A stretch of 64,000 nucleotides of DNA, taken from assembly GCA_950295325.1 (NCBI GenBank), contig OX485804.1, positions 69,108,033 through 69,172,032 on the forward strand, in the 5' to 3' direction. Below, in pieces: positions 10,512 to 21,987 of the stretch (positions are counted from its first letter, which is position 1; every line of letters starts with the position of its first letter). The position numbers and the translations under genes are program-made. This DNA is from Polytrichum commune (Eukaryota; Streptophyta; Polytrichopsida; Polytrichales; Polytrichaceae). Under the pieces are notes generated by a model. That model saw only the letters and a list, made by a program, of their open reading frames with translations, was not told the origin of the DNA and searched no databases.

Positions 10512-13153
10512 ATGGAGCCTTCGTACGAGACTGTGTACCAGGAGGTACAGAAGGCAGAGTTTCAGCGGATCAGCAGTTTGCTTCAAACCCCAAACCTAGG
10601 CACTTTCATGCATACAGATCTTACGTGGGCATCGCACGGACGGGTGAAAGGGAGGAGGTCCGATCCCATGAATGTTGATACGGTGTCGGTTGCCTACATA
10701 CCTTGGGCAAGAGTCCAGGATTTCGTGAAAGGCGAGGAGGCGCGCAGTGATGCTCCCTGCAAATTTGTTTGCCAGGGTACTCCAACAAACGAAAAGGGAA
10801 AATTGATGTTCCCTCGTTGGAACAGCTACTCTGCCATCCTCAGGTGTGTTTGTAACATGCAAGTGCCATTGCAGTGTGCATGTTCCGGTGTTACAAAATC
10901 TTGCCACGTTTCTTCCCTGTTGTATATGAATCACTGAACCCGCCTGTTGTCATCCCCATCCCACAGGTATCATTGTCAATATGGACCAAATGACAATGCC
11001 TCACACATACCAGTGGTTACAAATGACATGTACCACACGAAAAGAAAACTCGACGTGAAGGGGAAATACATCCCAAATGGTAAGGGGCACACAGGACCAT
11101 GGACATCAGCAAGGATGCGAGGATCGGGCCAACGAAGGGGATGCCAGTGTGGATTTGTCGTGAAGCGATTGTACCTACAGCCTGCAGTGGCAGAAATAAC
11201 ATACCATCAGATGAAGCATGTTAACCTCCAAGGGTTCTTCTGCCATGGTGCTACAAAGGAAGGACACAAGAGCAAATACTCAAGCCACCTCTCGGCAGAT
11301 GTTCGTGAATTTATCATGACTCATTTGCGATTGGGATTGTCTATCCCACAAATAATGGGCAAACATAGGAAACGCTTCATGGAAGTGTGCGAGAGAGGCG
11401 AGGAGCTCATCCGGGACCTCTTCATCTCTGAGCAAGACATCCGTAACGTGGCTGGCCGCCTTGCCATAGAGACCTACAAACGCGACAACAATGATGCCAA
11501 ATCTGTGCGCATGTGGGTGCAAGAAAATCCCTTTCTTGTGTTCTACTACAAAGAGTCGGGTGTACACGTTCGTGGAGCTATCACACGGGAAAATATTCCG
11601 TTCACAATAGGCATCCAAACATCCTGGCAACAAGATATGATGCTTAAGCATGGGCACAAAAAAACCGTCTCCATTGACGCCACGCTTGCAACCAATGAGA
11701 ACAAGGTTTGTGCCTAGAACCATTCCCACACCAGCATGTTACGGACCAACATCCCTAAGTATCTTGTTGTAACCATAATTTTTGGGGGTCCTTGTTATTG
11801 CAGTTTCCATTGTACACCTTGATGGTCTTTGATGACTGTCTGAATGGAGTGCCTGTGGCGTACATTATCACAAGTAGTTCCAAGCAACCCGATCTTGAAC
11901 CTTGGATGAGGGCGCTTGCCAAAAAACTGGCGTCGGTCCAGGGAGATTGGATGCCGAATGCTTTCATTACAGACTGTGCGCAGGCGGAGATTGGGGGCTT
12001 GCAGTGTGTATGGCCTGGAGTGAAAGTGTTCTTATACTTGTGGCATGTTCGTCGCGCATGGCTGAAACAAGCGGTAGCAAAAATAAAAGATCATGCCATA
12101 CGGGCTGGTGTGCTAAAGGGGTTGGGGCGTATTATGTATGATACAAAGTGTCCTCAAGGAGATGAAATGGGGCCTTGGGCTATAGGACAGTTGAATGCTC
12201 TTATGGATAGTTTCCCTGTTGTGAGCAGTTTCTGAGCTTACTTCAACAAACAATGGGCAGACAAGACGCACATGTGGGTTGTGGGCCATCGTAACCTGCC
12301 ATATGCGGGCCAAGATACAAATGCAGCAATTGAAAGCTACCATTCTAACCTTAAAGCCACCTTGCGTGCATCAAAAGGAAGAGCGCATGGACGTCGCTTG
12401 GACTGGGTGATATACGAATTGACCGAGGAGATTCTCTCCCACTACTGGTACCAGGCGATGAGGAAGCAACACGGGTTTGTACCCAACTTGAAACTAGAGC
12501 AATTTGTTATAAATGCAGTGCTCAAAGCGAGAGAAATTCCTGATAGTTGTGTCACTCTCCCCATTGCAGATGACGGCCCAGCATTGGTAATGTCGATGAA
12601 CAACCCATCTAAACTGTACTATGTGTACAGCCCAGACTGTGAGTGGGGTTGTTGCGATTGCGTCTGGGCACTAAAGGGGAACATATGTAAACATCAGATT
12701 AAGGTCCTCATGATTCTCCATCCTAGCCTTGCAGAAGGAACAATTACACGTTACTGTGGATCCCTTGCAGGCACTACTGAGGGAGGTCATGGTAACATGC
12801 TCGACCCCGTTGTTCACTTTCCAGGGGATTTCGGTGATACCGGGCCATTGTGCCCAACCCCTACGCAGTGGCGTGGTAGTGGCAGCCAGTGTGTCACCCC
12901 ATCTGGGGAGGACATGGAAAAACAAGCGCGCAACCTCGCAGAGGAGTTCATGGACGCTGCCACTGGTGATACATTTTTGTTGAAACACCTTGTGGCTGAC
13001 TTGCACGTCGTTCGTGGGAAACAACAAACTTTGTTGGCTCAAATGAAACATGGTCTGCTGGAGCCATCACAAGCAAATGTGCATTTCCGGCGTAACGAGG
13101 ACGGCAACAACATGTCCCTGAAGCGTAGGAGAGACTTCCTGGAACGTAGATAG
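10512..13153 (+). pseudogene. MULE transposase (MURA-like), three exons, one in-frame stop
   Basis: Exons 10512-10843, 10967-11705 and 11804-13153 are joined by two GT-AG introns of 123 and 98 bp (CAG/GTGTGT, CCACAG/G, AAG/GTTTGT, TTGCAG/T). They keep one frame of 807 codons. The N-terminal part has a cysteine/histidine-rich DNA-binding-like region (YHCQYG, GCQCGF, FFCHG). The DDE core shows SIDATLATN at about residue 347, FITDCAQAE at about 412 and NAAIESYH at about 534. A SWIM zinc finger (CDCVWALKGNICKH) sits near 640-655. Such proteins bind the TIRs and cut and rejoin DNA in the nucleus. A TGA at 12233-12235, between the second and third catalytic residues, breaks the frame, possibly a mutated Trp codon. 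Apart from that it looks complete. The start was chosen as the first ATG of the open exon. Confidence 0.9.
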
Positions 13154-13244
13154 TTGAAGTGTGGCAACTGGGTTGTAACGTGTGACTGTCAGGGGGTCGT
13201 CCTCAGGTTACAACTCTTCCCACGTGCAGGAGGACCTCGATGCA

Positions 13245-13251
13245 TATATAA
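13245..13251 (+). promoter_or_regulatory. TATA box for the small MULE gene
   Basis: TATATAA stands 92 bp after the transposase stop and 137 bp before the ATG at 13388, at the right distance for a start site near 13275-13285. It gives the next gene its own promoter inside the element. Confidence 0.6.
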
Positions 13252-13387
13252 GGGCCGGACGTTCATTCCACTCGCACGTTTTCCTTCTTCCTCTCTTCCG
13301 TTTTTTCTGCAGAGTGGTCGGCTTCGCTGTGGTGTAGGGACGTGCGTCTTATGAGGAAGGGGTTCTTGCGGTTTTCATTCCCGGAGC

Positions 13388-13759
13388 ATGGCGTCTCTAC
13401 ACGTCGCACGGATCAGCAACGCGGTTTGGAAGTGGTTTAGAAGGTGCCCCGATATCATTGGACCCGTTTACGACACGTCCAGTGATGAGGAGTTCTTCAC
13501 GCCTCCAACATCACCTTCGCCGTGTGCCCACCAAGAGCGTCTGCCGGTGTCGACGGAATCCCCTACCACATACACATCACCAACACATGGCCAGCACAAC
13601 CTCCTATCACCATCGCAAGCGCATAGACTTCGTCGACGCCATGCTGAAGCTGTTCGGCAACTCACATCCCCGCCCCCTGTTGTCACACCTGCCCCACAGG
13701 GTCCATTAAAGGCCTACCAACGTCCGGTCAAGGTCTACAGGCCAAGTTGGGCTCCATAG
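13388..13759 (+). CDS. Small basic, Pro/Ser/Thr-rich protein inside the MULE (123 aa)
   Basis: This single open exon starts with ATG (MASLHVARISNAVWKWFRR). It has an acidic patch DTSSDEEF, long Pro/Ser/Thr stretches and two basic clusters (RLRRRHAEAVRQ and KAYQRPVKVYRP). No domain is recognised, and most of it should be disordered. It lies 234 bp after the transposase stop, on the same strand, behind a TATA box, which is the main reason to treat it as a gene. It might be a small accessory or regulatory protein of the element, but that is only a guess. Chance openness of GC-rich DNA is the alternative. Confidence 0.5.
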   Translation: MASLHVARISNAVWKWFRRCPDIIGPVYDTSSDEEFFTPPTSPSPCAHQERLPVSTESPTTYTSPTHGQHNLLSPSQAHRLRRRHAEAVRQLTSPPPVVTPAPQGPLKAYQRPVKVYRPSWAP

Positions 13760-14332
13760 ATAGGCACATGTTGTGAAGTTCATGCTCAGAAAAGGCATAC
13801 GGCTTGCAGTTTTTGCGACGTGTCTAGCATTTGTACACTGCATGTTACAGTTAACATGAGTGAGCCCTGACGGTGTAGCATGTGTGCAATTCTGCCAGAC
13901 ATGTTACCTTATGTATTTGAGTTGTCTTGCAAAAACAATCAGAACCTCCCAGAATTTCAACTTGCGTTGAAACATGTGACCCAACCTTCCATGCATTCCC
14001 CCCCCCCTTTACTCTGCAAATGCTAGTTTACATTGATGTCAATTGTTACTCTGCTCTGTAATCCATACTCTTGTTACAAATGTGCGGTTTCTTTATTTCA
14101 TGTAGAGCACAGCTTGCTGCCAGTTACACTTATGGAATGCCATGTTACAAAAGTTTGCATTCAATCATTCCATGCACCTATGTCAACAAAATGTTGCCTA
14201 TGCTTTACATGTTACACAGTGTACATATGATCTTTGGGTGTAGATGGTATGCTATAGCTAGGCACTATTGCTAATCATGGTTCTCTTGTATCGCCACCCT
14301 AGCACAAATCAGGAATGAGTCGTCGTGGCCAA
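13760..14332 (+). other. Spacer between convergent MULE genes
   Basis: No gene seen. This is where the plus-strand and minus-strand transcripts would end facing each other. No defined terminator can be read. Confidence 0.5.
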
Positions 14333-17300
14333 TTATACATGTGTTGCTGATGTAACATGACCCTCACTTGGTGCCGGATTAATGTCTGTGTCCTGCTCTG
14401 CTAGGTGTTGTGTGGCGTGCACAACGGCCTCCTCGGCAATTTGCGAAATCTCAACAAATGCATTGTCTTCTGTGTCTTTGGGTGCCACGGTAGTAGATGT
14501 TGCTAGTGCAGGAGCGAGACTAGGAGAAACTGAGTCTTGCCACTCGAAATCAATTTGGCTGGGCAACTCTTCTAGTGTCTTGTCCTGGGTCATGGGTATC
14601 TCGAAGGCAGGTCCAACTGGCGTGCCAAGATTGCCTGAGCCTTCTGGAAAGGATTCCGTAACGTCTGCGCGTTGAAGGGGTTCGTCGCCACTCTGTGCAA
14701 CCGGATGCAATTCTGAGTTGTCGCACCGTTCTCGCACCATGCTGTCTACAACATTGCGGAGCTCCATCAAGTACTCGCTGCGCTCTGTCGGGGGAACCAT
14801 GATTTCTGGCAAGGCATAGACACAATGGCCATAGTTTGCGTTAACACCGTGCGACGAGACGTATCAGGCAGAACTTAATGTAACACATGGAATTGTCTGA
14901 AATTACCTGGGTTCGCGAACACGTATCCAATGTCAAGGTCCTCTCGATGCCGGAGCCATTGGTTGTAACTTGCGAGGGGGGCAGATGAGTCCTCCGGAGG
15001 GTCACGAATCGTCCAAGCTTTCAGCCATGTTTGCCTGTCATGAAAGGCCATGTCTTGCACTGCCCTGAATCGTGTTGTGTTACACCACATCTGCAACTCT
15101 GTCAACCATCCAGGCGTGTTATTAATGAAATCTTGAGTGGCATCTTCCACTTCGGCCACCCACTGGTCGTGAGAATGCACCGGCCTCGCGCCTGCGAAGA
15201 GGAGGAAACCTTCCTCTTTCAAGTACGCCGTTGCCGATCGCCACGCATGCGAGCCATCCCCACCGGCCTCTTGTGCGAGCTTCGACCATTCAGCCACATT
15301 GGCAACAGTTGAGCCATGGAAAGGGTGTGATACTAGAGGGGGTGATGTAAACTGATATTTAAGGAAACAACGAATCAACAAAACTGACCAAGGCACAGGA
15401 TAGACCCTCTGAACATGGGATTGCTGTAAAAGCAAAGAATGCACATCCCAACCTTCGGCAAATGAGTGTTGCAATGGGTACGGGGGTCTAAAATCGGCAC
15501 AAAGAGGATTAGCTACAAAGGAAGAATAGAATGGATGCCAACCCCAAGTCGCAAGCAGCAAGCTAGGGTAGTGCTCATCGTCCCAGTCTTTCATTACCCT
15601 GGCAATGGCCTCCGTAACCTTGGCCTGGCGGTCCTCCTCCCACTGTCTTCGTTGTGACTTCACGTCTCGCATGACCAGCGTGTGTTCGACGTACCTGAGA
15701 AGAGCAGCAACCTCTACGGCCACATGTGCATCATCATGGACCTTGCTGACAACGGCAACAACAGTTTCTGTGATTGCTGGTCCCACATCTGGTATGGCCT
15801 GCAAACCCATTAGCCCTCCCCTGTTACGACGACATTCGCTGTCCAATACCAGGTTACAGAAATTCCACATCGACCATGTTTGCAGACCTCAATCTCTATA
15901 GCAAACTAACTCATAACACGCATGCATTCAACGTATGCCATATCAACCCAGTCAGGTTCTCAAGAAGTGACTTTCGAGCAAGTATGCCATCAATATACTT
16001 TAGAGTTCTGAACCATGTCAAAGGCTGGAATTTCGAACCATGAGGGTCTTTGCAATGTCTACAATACACCGTAAAGTCATTGCTGCAAGGTACAACCTAA
16101 ATCCCTGAAGTGCTGGACAATGCAAAGACGGCATGAGTGCAAGGGGTTAAGGCGTAGGGTGTACCTGATGCATGGGAGAGTAAAATCTCCCATATGATGC
16201 CCACAACCTGTCCATGAACTGAGGGTCCTTCTGCCACTTCTCAACCTCCTCCTGAAAGGTCTCAAATTCACCGCACTCAACATCGAAGTTCAACAAACCA
16301 CACGCCATGAGATGAAACAAACCTGGGGGTTGAATTGGGGGCCTCAGCGCTGGTTTGGGGTAGTCCATTTTGACGGAGGAACGCGCCGCACTAGCAGTTT
16401 TAACATAAAAGGCTTGACGGGCCTTCCGGAGCACCAAAGCAACATCGTGTGATCCGCTGGAAGCCGCCATAGGTGTCACAGGTGGGACATGGGAATGAAC
16501 AGGAGTATGAGGAGCGGGAGTGGGAGGGGGCAAAATGGCCGCCCTCTCTGGGGAGGGGCTGCGCGCTTGAATAGGCGTAACACTGATGGGCTGGGGAGGC
16601 GTTCGTCGCTGGTCATTCCATGTACTCGCAGGCCGTGAGCGTTTTGGCGGGTTCGTTGATTGCCGATCGCCACCAACATGTTGGGGATGTTTGGAGTGTA
16701 CATCCTTGAACTGCTTGCTGGAATGAAACACTCGGTAGCCTTCTGTGGACTGCGTGTGCGTCCGTTTCTTCGGTCTGCTGGGCAGCTCACGCTCATCGTC
16801 TCCATCGTCGTCCAAGTCAACATAAGCGGTTGCGTCTGGTGGTGCAGGCTGTTGCCTGGGTTGTCGTTGCGCTCTAGCCTTTGCTGCTGGCCTGGAATCT
16901 CCCGCAGGGGCTGGGCAGGCAACCAACTCTTCTAGTGTGGGAACCATGAAGTGTCGGACCTGCAATTTGGCTCCAAGGGGCGGATAAGTGACGTCCCTGA
17001 GCTCAGGGTTCAGGTCTAGCCAGATTGAATCATGCTGCAAGCTCTCCCATACAGACCCGTCCCCACGCTGCAACGCAAGCTTGAGGTCCTTGCCCTGTTT
17101 TGCATTCTTTAGATTTGGGTAAACCGGGAGGTCCCACTTCGAGCCGGTGCCATCCACAGGTCCTCTCGGGCACCCAACCACACGGTGGTCCGTCAACCGC
17201 AGCTTGCTGGGGAAGGATCCTTTGCAATACACGCACAGCCAATCGTCCCTAGCCTTTTGCACATCCCTGGACCGATTTCGAGTACACTCGAGTTTCAATT

Positions 17301-17412
17301 CGATGTACACTCTCCTCCTAACTCGCTGCTCCACCCATCCAGCCGAATCCCTATTAACGTAGTAAATAACCTCGTCATCTCCGGGCAGGGGCGCTCTTTT
17401 TTTGGGTTCCAT
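14333..17412 (-). CDS. Second MULE gene: 870-aa zinc-finger protein, unknown function
   Basis: Three exons are inferred: 17412-16165, 15798-14907 and 14805-14333. The introns are GT-AG (CATCAG/GTACAC to TTTGCAG/G, CCCAG/GTAATT to TTGCCAG/A), 366 and 101 bp long. Joining them gives exactly 871 codons including the stop, which supports the model. Near residues 60-81 is a C2HC finger (WLCVYCKGSFPSK, then His and Cys). Residues about 185-360 are basic and proline-rich (RPKKRTHTQ, PPKRSRP), so probably disordered and nuclear. Exon 2 is a folded, tryptophan-rich region (LLATWGWHPFYSSF). Exon 3 is acidic. I do not recognise the family. The gene runs inward from the right TIR, the position of maize mudrB, but no similarity to MURB is evident. 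An AG just before the ATG at 17412 suggests a 5'-leader intron, so a further upstream exon cannot be excluded. Confidence 0.75.
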
Positions 17413-17856
17413 CTCCTGCAAACAACAATGGAGGTCAATGGCCAAGAACAAGGCAATTTGAGGTGGCAGCATGAATGGAGGGCAGTGGGTGACAGAAACT
17501 TCGGCTGTGTGTCGTAAGTTGTGATCATCGTCGCACTTCCTGCCCCCCACGGGAGGGAACTGGCCAACGGCCATGGCTACCAAAGGCAAGTGCACAGTGC
17601 AACACACACTAACACCTAAACCCTAAAGACAGAACAGTTCAATGCCCACCCGAAAAAACACCAACAACGCACACACATAGAAACCCTAAGCGCGCACCCT
17701 GGATGCATGAAAACTCCCTACACCCTAAACCAGATCGTCCCTAACAAGTGCTGGGTCATTCTAGAATCAACTTCGAACTAAACATGTACAACCGGGCCAT
17801 GCTTGAAAACGTAGCTAGGCACAGAAGAAGAGGATCCGGGGAAAAAGTGTCGGGGC
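17413..17856 (-). other. Leader/promoter side of the 870-aa gene
   Basis: The sequence TTTGCAG/GAG just upstream of the start (reading minus) looks like a splice acceptor, so this stretch probably holds a 5'-leader intron. Open frames up to 17607 continue upstream but look like read-through of leader sequence. Confidence 0.45.
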
Positions 17857-18390
17857 CACATAGATTACACCCTAAACACATCCAGGCAGGGCATGATGGA
17901 AAAGGGAAGGAGGAAATAAGTGCCGGGAAAACAGATGAAGAAGTGCCGAGAAACGAGAGTGAAGTGCCGCGCTGCAACAGAAGAATGAGATGGAGGAAAT
18001 AAGTGCCGCCTAAACACATATAACTGGGGCATGGCTGCGAATGCGATATGCGCTGCTACAGACAACGAGGGTAGAGGACAGAAGTGCGGACAAAAGAAGA
18101 TCTTGGGAAACATCGCCTGGCCCACATAGACTGCATTACACCCTAGACACATCTAGGCAGGGCATGATGGAAAAAGGAAGGAGGAAATAAGTGCCGGGAA
18201 AACAGATGAAGAAGTGCTGGGAAAAGACAGCGTGAAGTGCCGCGCTGCAACAGAAGAAAGAGATGGAGGACAGCAGTGCCGCCTACACACATAGAACTGG
18301 GGCATGGCCGGGAATGCGATATGCGCTGCTAGAGACAAGGAGGGTAGAGGAAAGAAGTGCGGAGAAAAGAACGAATGCACTACGAAAGAC
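17857..18390 (+). repeat. MULE right subterminal array, about 268-bp tandem units
   Basis: Two units (17857-18121 and 18122-18390) share CACATAGA, AGGCAGGGCATGATGGAAAA and GCGATATGCGCTGCTA. Within both, the short motif AAGTGCCG or a close variant recurs about every 20-60 bp. Dense short motifs next to a TIR are known as transposase-binding regions in several DNA transposons. That role here is inferred. Confidence 0.8.
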
Positions 18391-18433
18391 ACAGGAAGCC
18401 TGAGCCTGCACGGTCAATGCCATATGCGCATCC

Positions 18434-19309
18434 AAGGAAGGAAAGGATGAAGGAAGAAAATGGAGGGGAACCATATGAAAAGCTACAAGAAATAAACATG
18501 TAAGCAGTATGTGCCGCTATAGAAGAAATCCATGCATGTTCTGAGTGCCTCCAAAACATGAAAAGAAGTCACGCAAGATGCACATGGAGGGAGAAAGACC
18601 AAGGAAAACAGGGTTCAAGTCTCACATGTTACAACAAAAAGCGCTCCTTGGATGGTGGCAGTCCGCTGTAACCACCCTTTTCTGGACCAGGCGCTCGTGC
18701 GACGTTCAGCGTAGTTCGGGGAAATGGCAGCTCTCCCTGCTTCTCCTGGCACTTGACAATGACACACACACAATGAGAGGATGTCAATCATCCTCAAGCG
18801 CCAACCAGAACTTCATGAATCCAATAATGTGATGTGTAACATGCCTGCATTATTACAAAAGACATGAAAGGAAGGAAGGAAAGGATGAAGGAAGAAAATG
18901 GAGGGGAACCATATGAAAAGCTACAAGAAATAAACATGTAAGCAGTATGTGCCGCTATAGAAGAAATCCATGCATGTTCTGAGTGCCTCCAAAACATGAA
19001 AAGAAGTCACGCAAGATGCACATGGAGGGAGAAAGACCAAGGAAAACAGGGTTCAAGTCTCACATGTTACAACAAAAAGCGCTCCTTGGATGGTGGCAGT
19101 CCGCTGTAACCACCCTTTTCTGGACCTGGCGCTCGTGCGACGTTCAGCGTAGTTCGGGGAAATGGCAACTCTCCCAGCTTCTCCTGCCACTTGACAATGA
19201 CACACACACAATGAGAGGATGTCAATCATCCTCAAGCGCGAATCAGAACTTCATGAATCCAATAATGTGATGTGTAACCTGCCTGCATTATTACAAAAGA
19301 CATGAACCA
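18434..19309 (+). repeat. 438-bp tandem duplication in MULE right end
   Basis: Units 18434-18871 and 18872-19309 are near-identical, with a constant 438-bp offset (for example AAGGATG at 18443 and 18881, CCAATAATGTGATGTG in both). The few differences suggest a fairly recent duplication. The 95-codon frames in each unit are just copies of the repeat and are not called genes. Confidence 0.92.
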
Positions 19310-19429
19310 CATACATCTGGTACAAGGCGATCGTCATGACGAGATCTTCCCAACCCTAACACATCATAGTTGCATTCTATCACCTCAAGGAAGACACTCC
19401 AGTGCGCCACAAATCTACGCTGTACAAGT

Positions 19430-20059
19430 AATGAGTAGGTTACGATCATGGCAAACTGATGGCTGATTAGAGGTTTGAAAAAGCGCCGAAGTCCTGTCAC
19501 TCGCCTTAGGGGTGACCACTGTGATTGAAATCAGTCGCTCCAGCAGGCGATCTCCCTGCTGCCTTCAGTCCATCGGTGCTTGAATGACATCGCGCTCCAC
19601 GGCGGCAGAAATCCGGCGTGCATGCTGAAGGAGCAGGTTACAAAAAATGGAGGCGGGTGGCTGAAGGTTTTTTTGAAACAGTATGGAGAGGTGCCATCCT
19701 CGAGGTCGATCAGGATACCACCCATCGATGGATGTGGGTCATGGGGCACCTGATGGGCCATCCATTACAATGGCATGATGTGGGCATGGGATGGAAACTG
19801 TAACCTCGGGAGGTGCGAATGACCTGTTCCGCCGAACGGCTGTCCACCGTGGAGGACACCGTGGCAGGTGGCGTGGAGGACATGCTGGCACAGCCAGTAC
19901 AGGTTGGCAAAATCATCCCCGGAGGGATGGGACCGGCTTCCGCTGCTGAGGGGCCCTGTTCGTCACTGCACGCCGGTACCGCGATCCATACTGACACCGT
20001 TCTGCAGTGCCTCGATTTCCGCAAAGAAGTAAAGACCATTGGGTCCGATAATGTTAGGG
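19430..20059 (-). repeat. MULE right TIR, 630 bp
   Basis: Inverted copy of 8838-9467, ending CCGATAATGTTAGGG. It should also hold the promoter side for the 870-residue gene, although about 2 kb of subterminal repeats separate the two. Confidence 0.95.
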
Positions 20060-20068
20060 ACTGCACAC
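20060..20068 (+). repeat. MULE target-site duplication, right
   Basis: ACTGCACAC, identical to 8829-8837, directly follows the right TIR. Confidence 0.9.
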
Positions 20069-21690
20069 CACACTTGCAAAGTTCTGTAATTACCACCAAC
20101 AAGGGATTCCAGAGCGTCATGAGGCCGTCCATTGGTTGAGGCAGCTTGTTAGTTAATAGGGAGCCAGTGACCAGCGCTGCATTTTTGAACACACACACTC
20201 TTTAAGTCTTTGTGTCCATCTCAATATTTGGATTATGCTCCTCGAGACGAGCAAAAACCCACAAGGTTCAAGTACTCAATACTGCATTTCAAACACACAT
20301 TAAAATAAGAGGCATTGGACCATAGTACGCATGTGATTAGCAGACACTATACAAAATCTCAATTTGTTGTTTCTTTTCTGAGCTGCAATTTCCAAAAAGC
20401 AAATGTCCAAAACTACTTTCCTCACATGAGTTGGCCTCAAAACATCATAAAAGCAACACAAACTTGAACATGGGCTCTGGTATGGTGTAACTCATTCAAT
20501 TATAGGTTACTTGTTCATGTCCAAAGAAGGAAAGGCTAAACTAGAAGTTGGCACATACATGCTAGAAGATATAAACAAATGTGAGTAAAGGAAAGAACTG
20601 TAATTATATATTATCAAACATCCAGTCGACCGAATGCTCATGATGGGCAGGAAGAGACTGGATAGCGAGTTGTGCCAGCAACAAGATACATTGACTCTTG
20701 TCCGTAATGAGACATAACCAAGCTTGCTCATGGCTGTAAATTATAGGTTACTAATGGAATGCCCTCTATGTGAATAGAAAAGCACAAGAGAGTTGTTGGA
20801 AGTGCCCTCCACTTGAATGAGCGACTCATTTATACGTTGGACAATTAACTAGACTCCAACATATACCAATTTTCAAAAGGACTAGCTAAAGAGAATGGGG
20901 TCGGGCGCCCAGAATAAACTGCAAAAAGAGAATAAACCAAAAAACTCTGAACTAATGACACTTGTAAATATGAAGTTCGACTAGGTTATAAAATAAACTA
21001 TTAGCCGCATGCCCTTGAATGACCACTGTCCACAATGTAAACACAAAAATTCCACAAGAAAACACACATACGAGCAACGAAATCTGCAAGTCTAAGTCTC
21101 CATTGTACCCCCCCTGAGCCTTATCTTACAACACAACGATCAAGCCTACGAAAGATTAAAGTTGTTGGAGAATTTATACATAATATATCTCGAGGAAGGT
21201 CTGATTAGATTTGCAGCATTTCCTTGAAAGTGATCTCGGGCAGAGCCGGACGCGCTCATGGAAACATATGATTCACACAAAAAGAGCCATCTTGCCTGCA
21301 CCAGGCTTTCTCATGTAAATGTCGAAGCAACTAGTAGACATGTATGAGAATTCCCAAGTCGTGACGAAGAGATGCCTCCACATTTGTACGTGAGCAAGCA
21401 GATATTGCCAAGCTGGTGTAGGTTTGCAGCTTGAAAAAACAATGACAAGAAAGAAACTCAAAATTGTACAGACAGCAAAGCAAGTGTACCAAGATGAATG
21501 CACACCTCTGTTTCCTTTCCCACCTATTTTGATCTGGCGGTATTGGAATTTGGCACCTTGTTCCCTTGGATAATAACTCAACTGCTTTGCAAGGCTCAAC
21601 CCCATGCAGCAGGACCTACTGAAACATGCACACAAGATCACCAAGCTACAATGTTAATGAGACTCTCAGGTACTCACAAACACTAACACG
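20069..21690. other. Spacer right of the MULE
   Basis: No recognised gene. A minus-strand frame at 21273-21644 ends in SCFDIYMRKPGAGKMALFV and could be a terminal exon, but it cannot be assigned. Confidence 0.45.
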
Positions 21691-21718
21691 CAACACAACA
21701 CAACACAACACAACACAC
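21691..21718 (+). repeat. (AACAC)n microsatellite
   Basis: A short run of about five AACAC units. Confidence 0.9.
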
Positions 21719-21987
21719 GCCAAATTGGTTGAAGGTTGTGTGTCTGTAAGTATAGTCGTTAGGTTCAGTGTGCAGACCAATGGTCGGGGAAAACCGACGG
21801 CTAGTTCATTATCAGCCGATGGATTTCCTCTCATGGCCGGTCCAAATTTCCAACCATCGGATGGCAATCCGACTGTAATTTCAATCCTCCGGCAATTAGC
21901 CGATGGACCAGAAAATGTCCCGGAAATGTAGCAACACTGTGCAAGCAAGAGTTTTTTGCTTTCAAGATACAAGGAAGTACAGAGTGG

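Larger units (their letters stand above)
8838..20059 (+). mobile_element. Large Mutator-like element (MULE), 11,222 bp
   Basis: It is bounded by 630-bp inverted repeats starting CCCTAACATTATCGG and by a 9-bp direct target duplication. Inside, from left to right, are a subterminal tandem repeat, a MULE transposase gene on plus, a small plus-strand gene with its own TATA box, a large three-exon gene on minus, and subterminal repeat arrays on the right. The two main genes point toward each other from opposite TIRs, as mudrA and mudrB do in maize MuDR. The sequence is visibly more GC-rich than the host spacers. The TIRs match at every place I compared, so the insertion looks recent. Confidence 0.95.

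Noticed and set aside
18545-19270. Two 95-codon frames of near-identical sequence
   Set aside because: They are simply the two units of the 438-bp tandem repeat; there is no promoter, domain or splice support.
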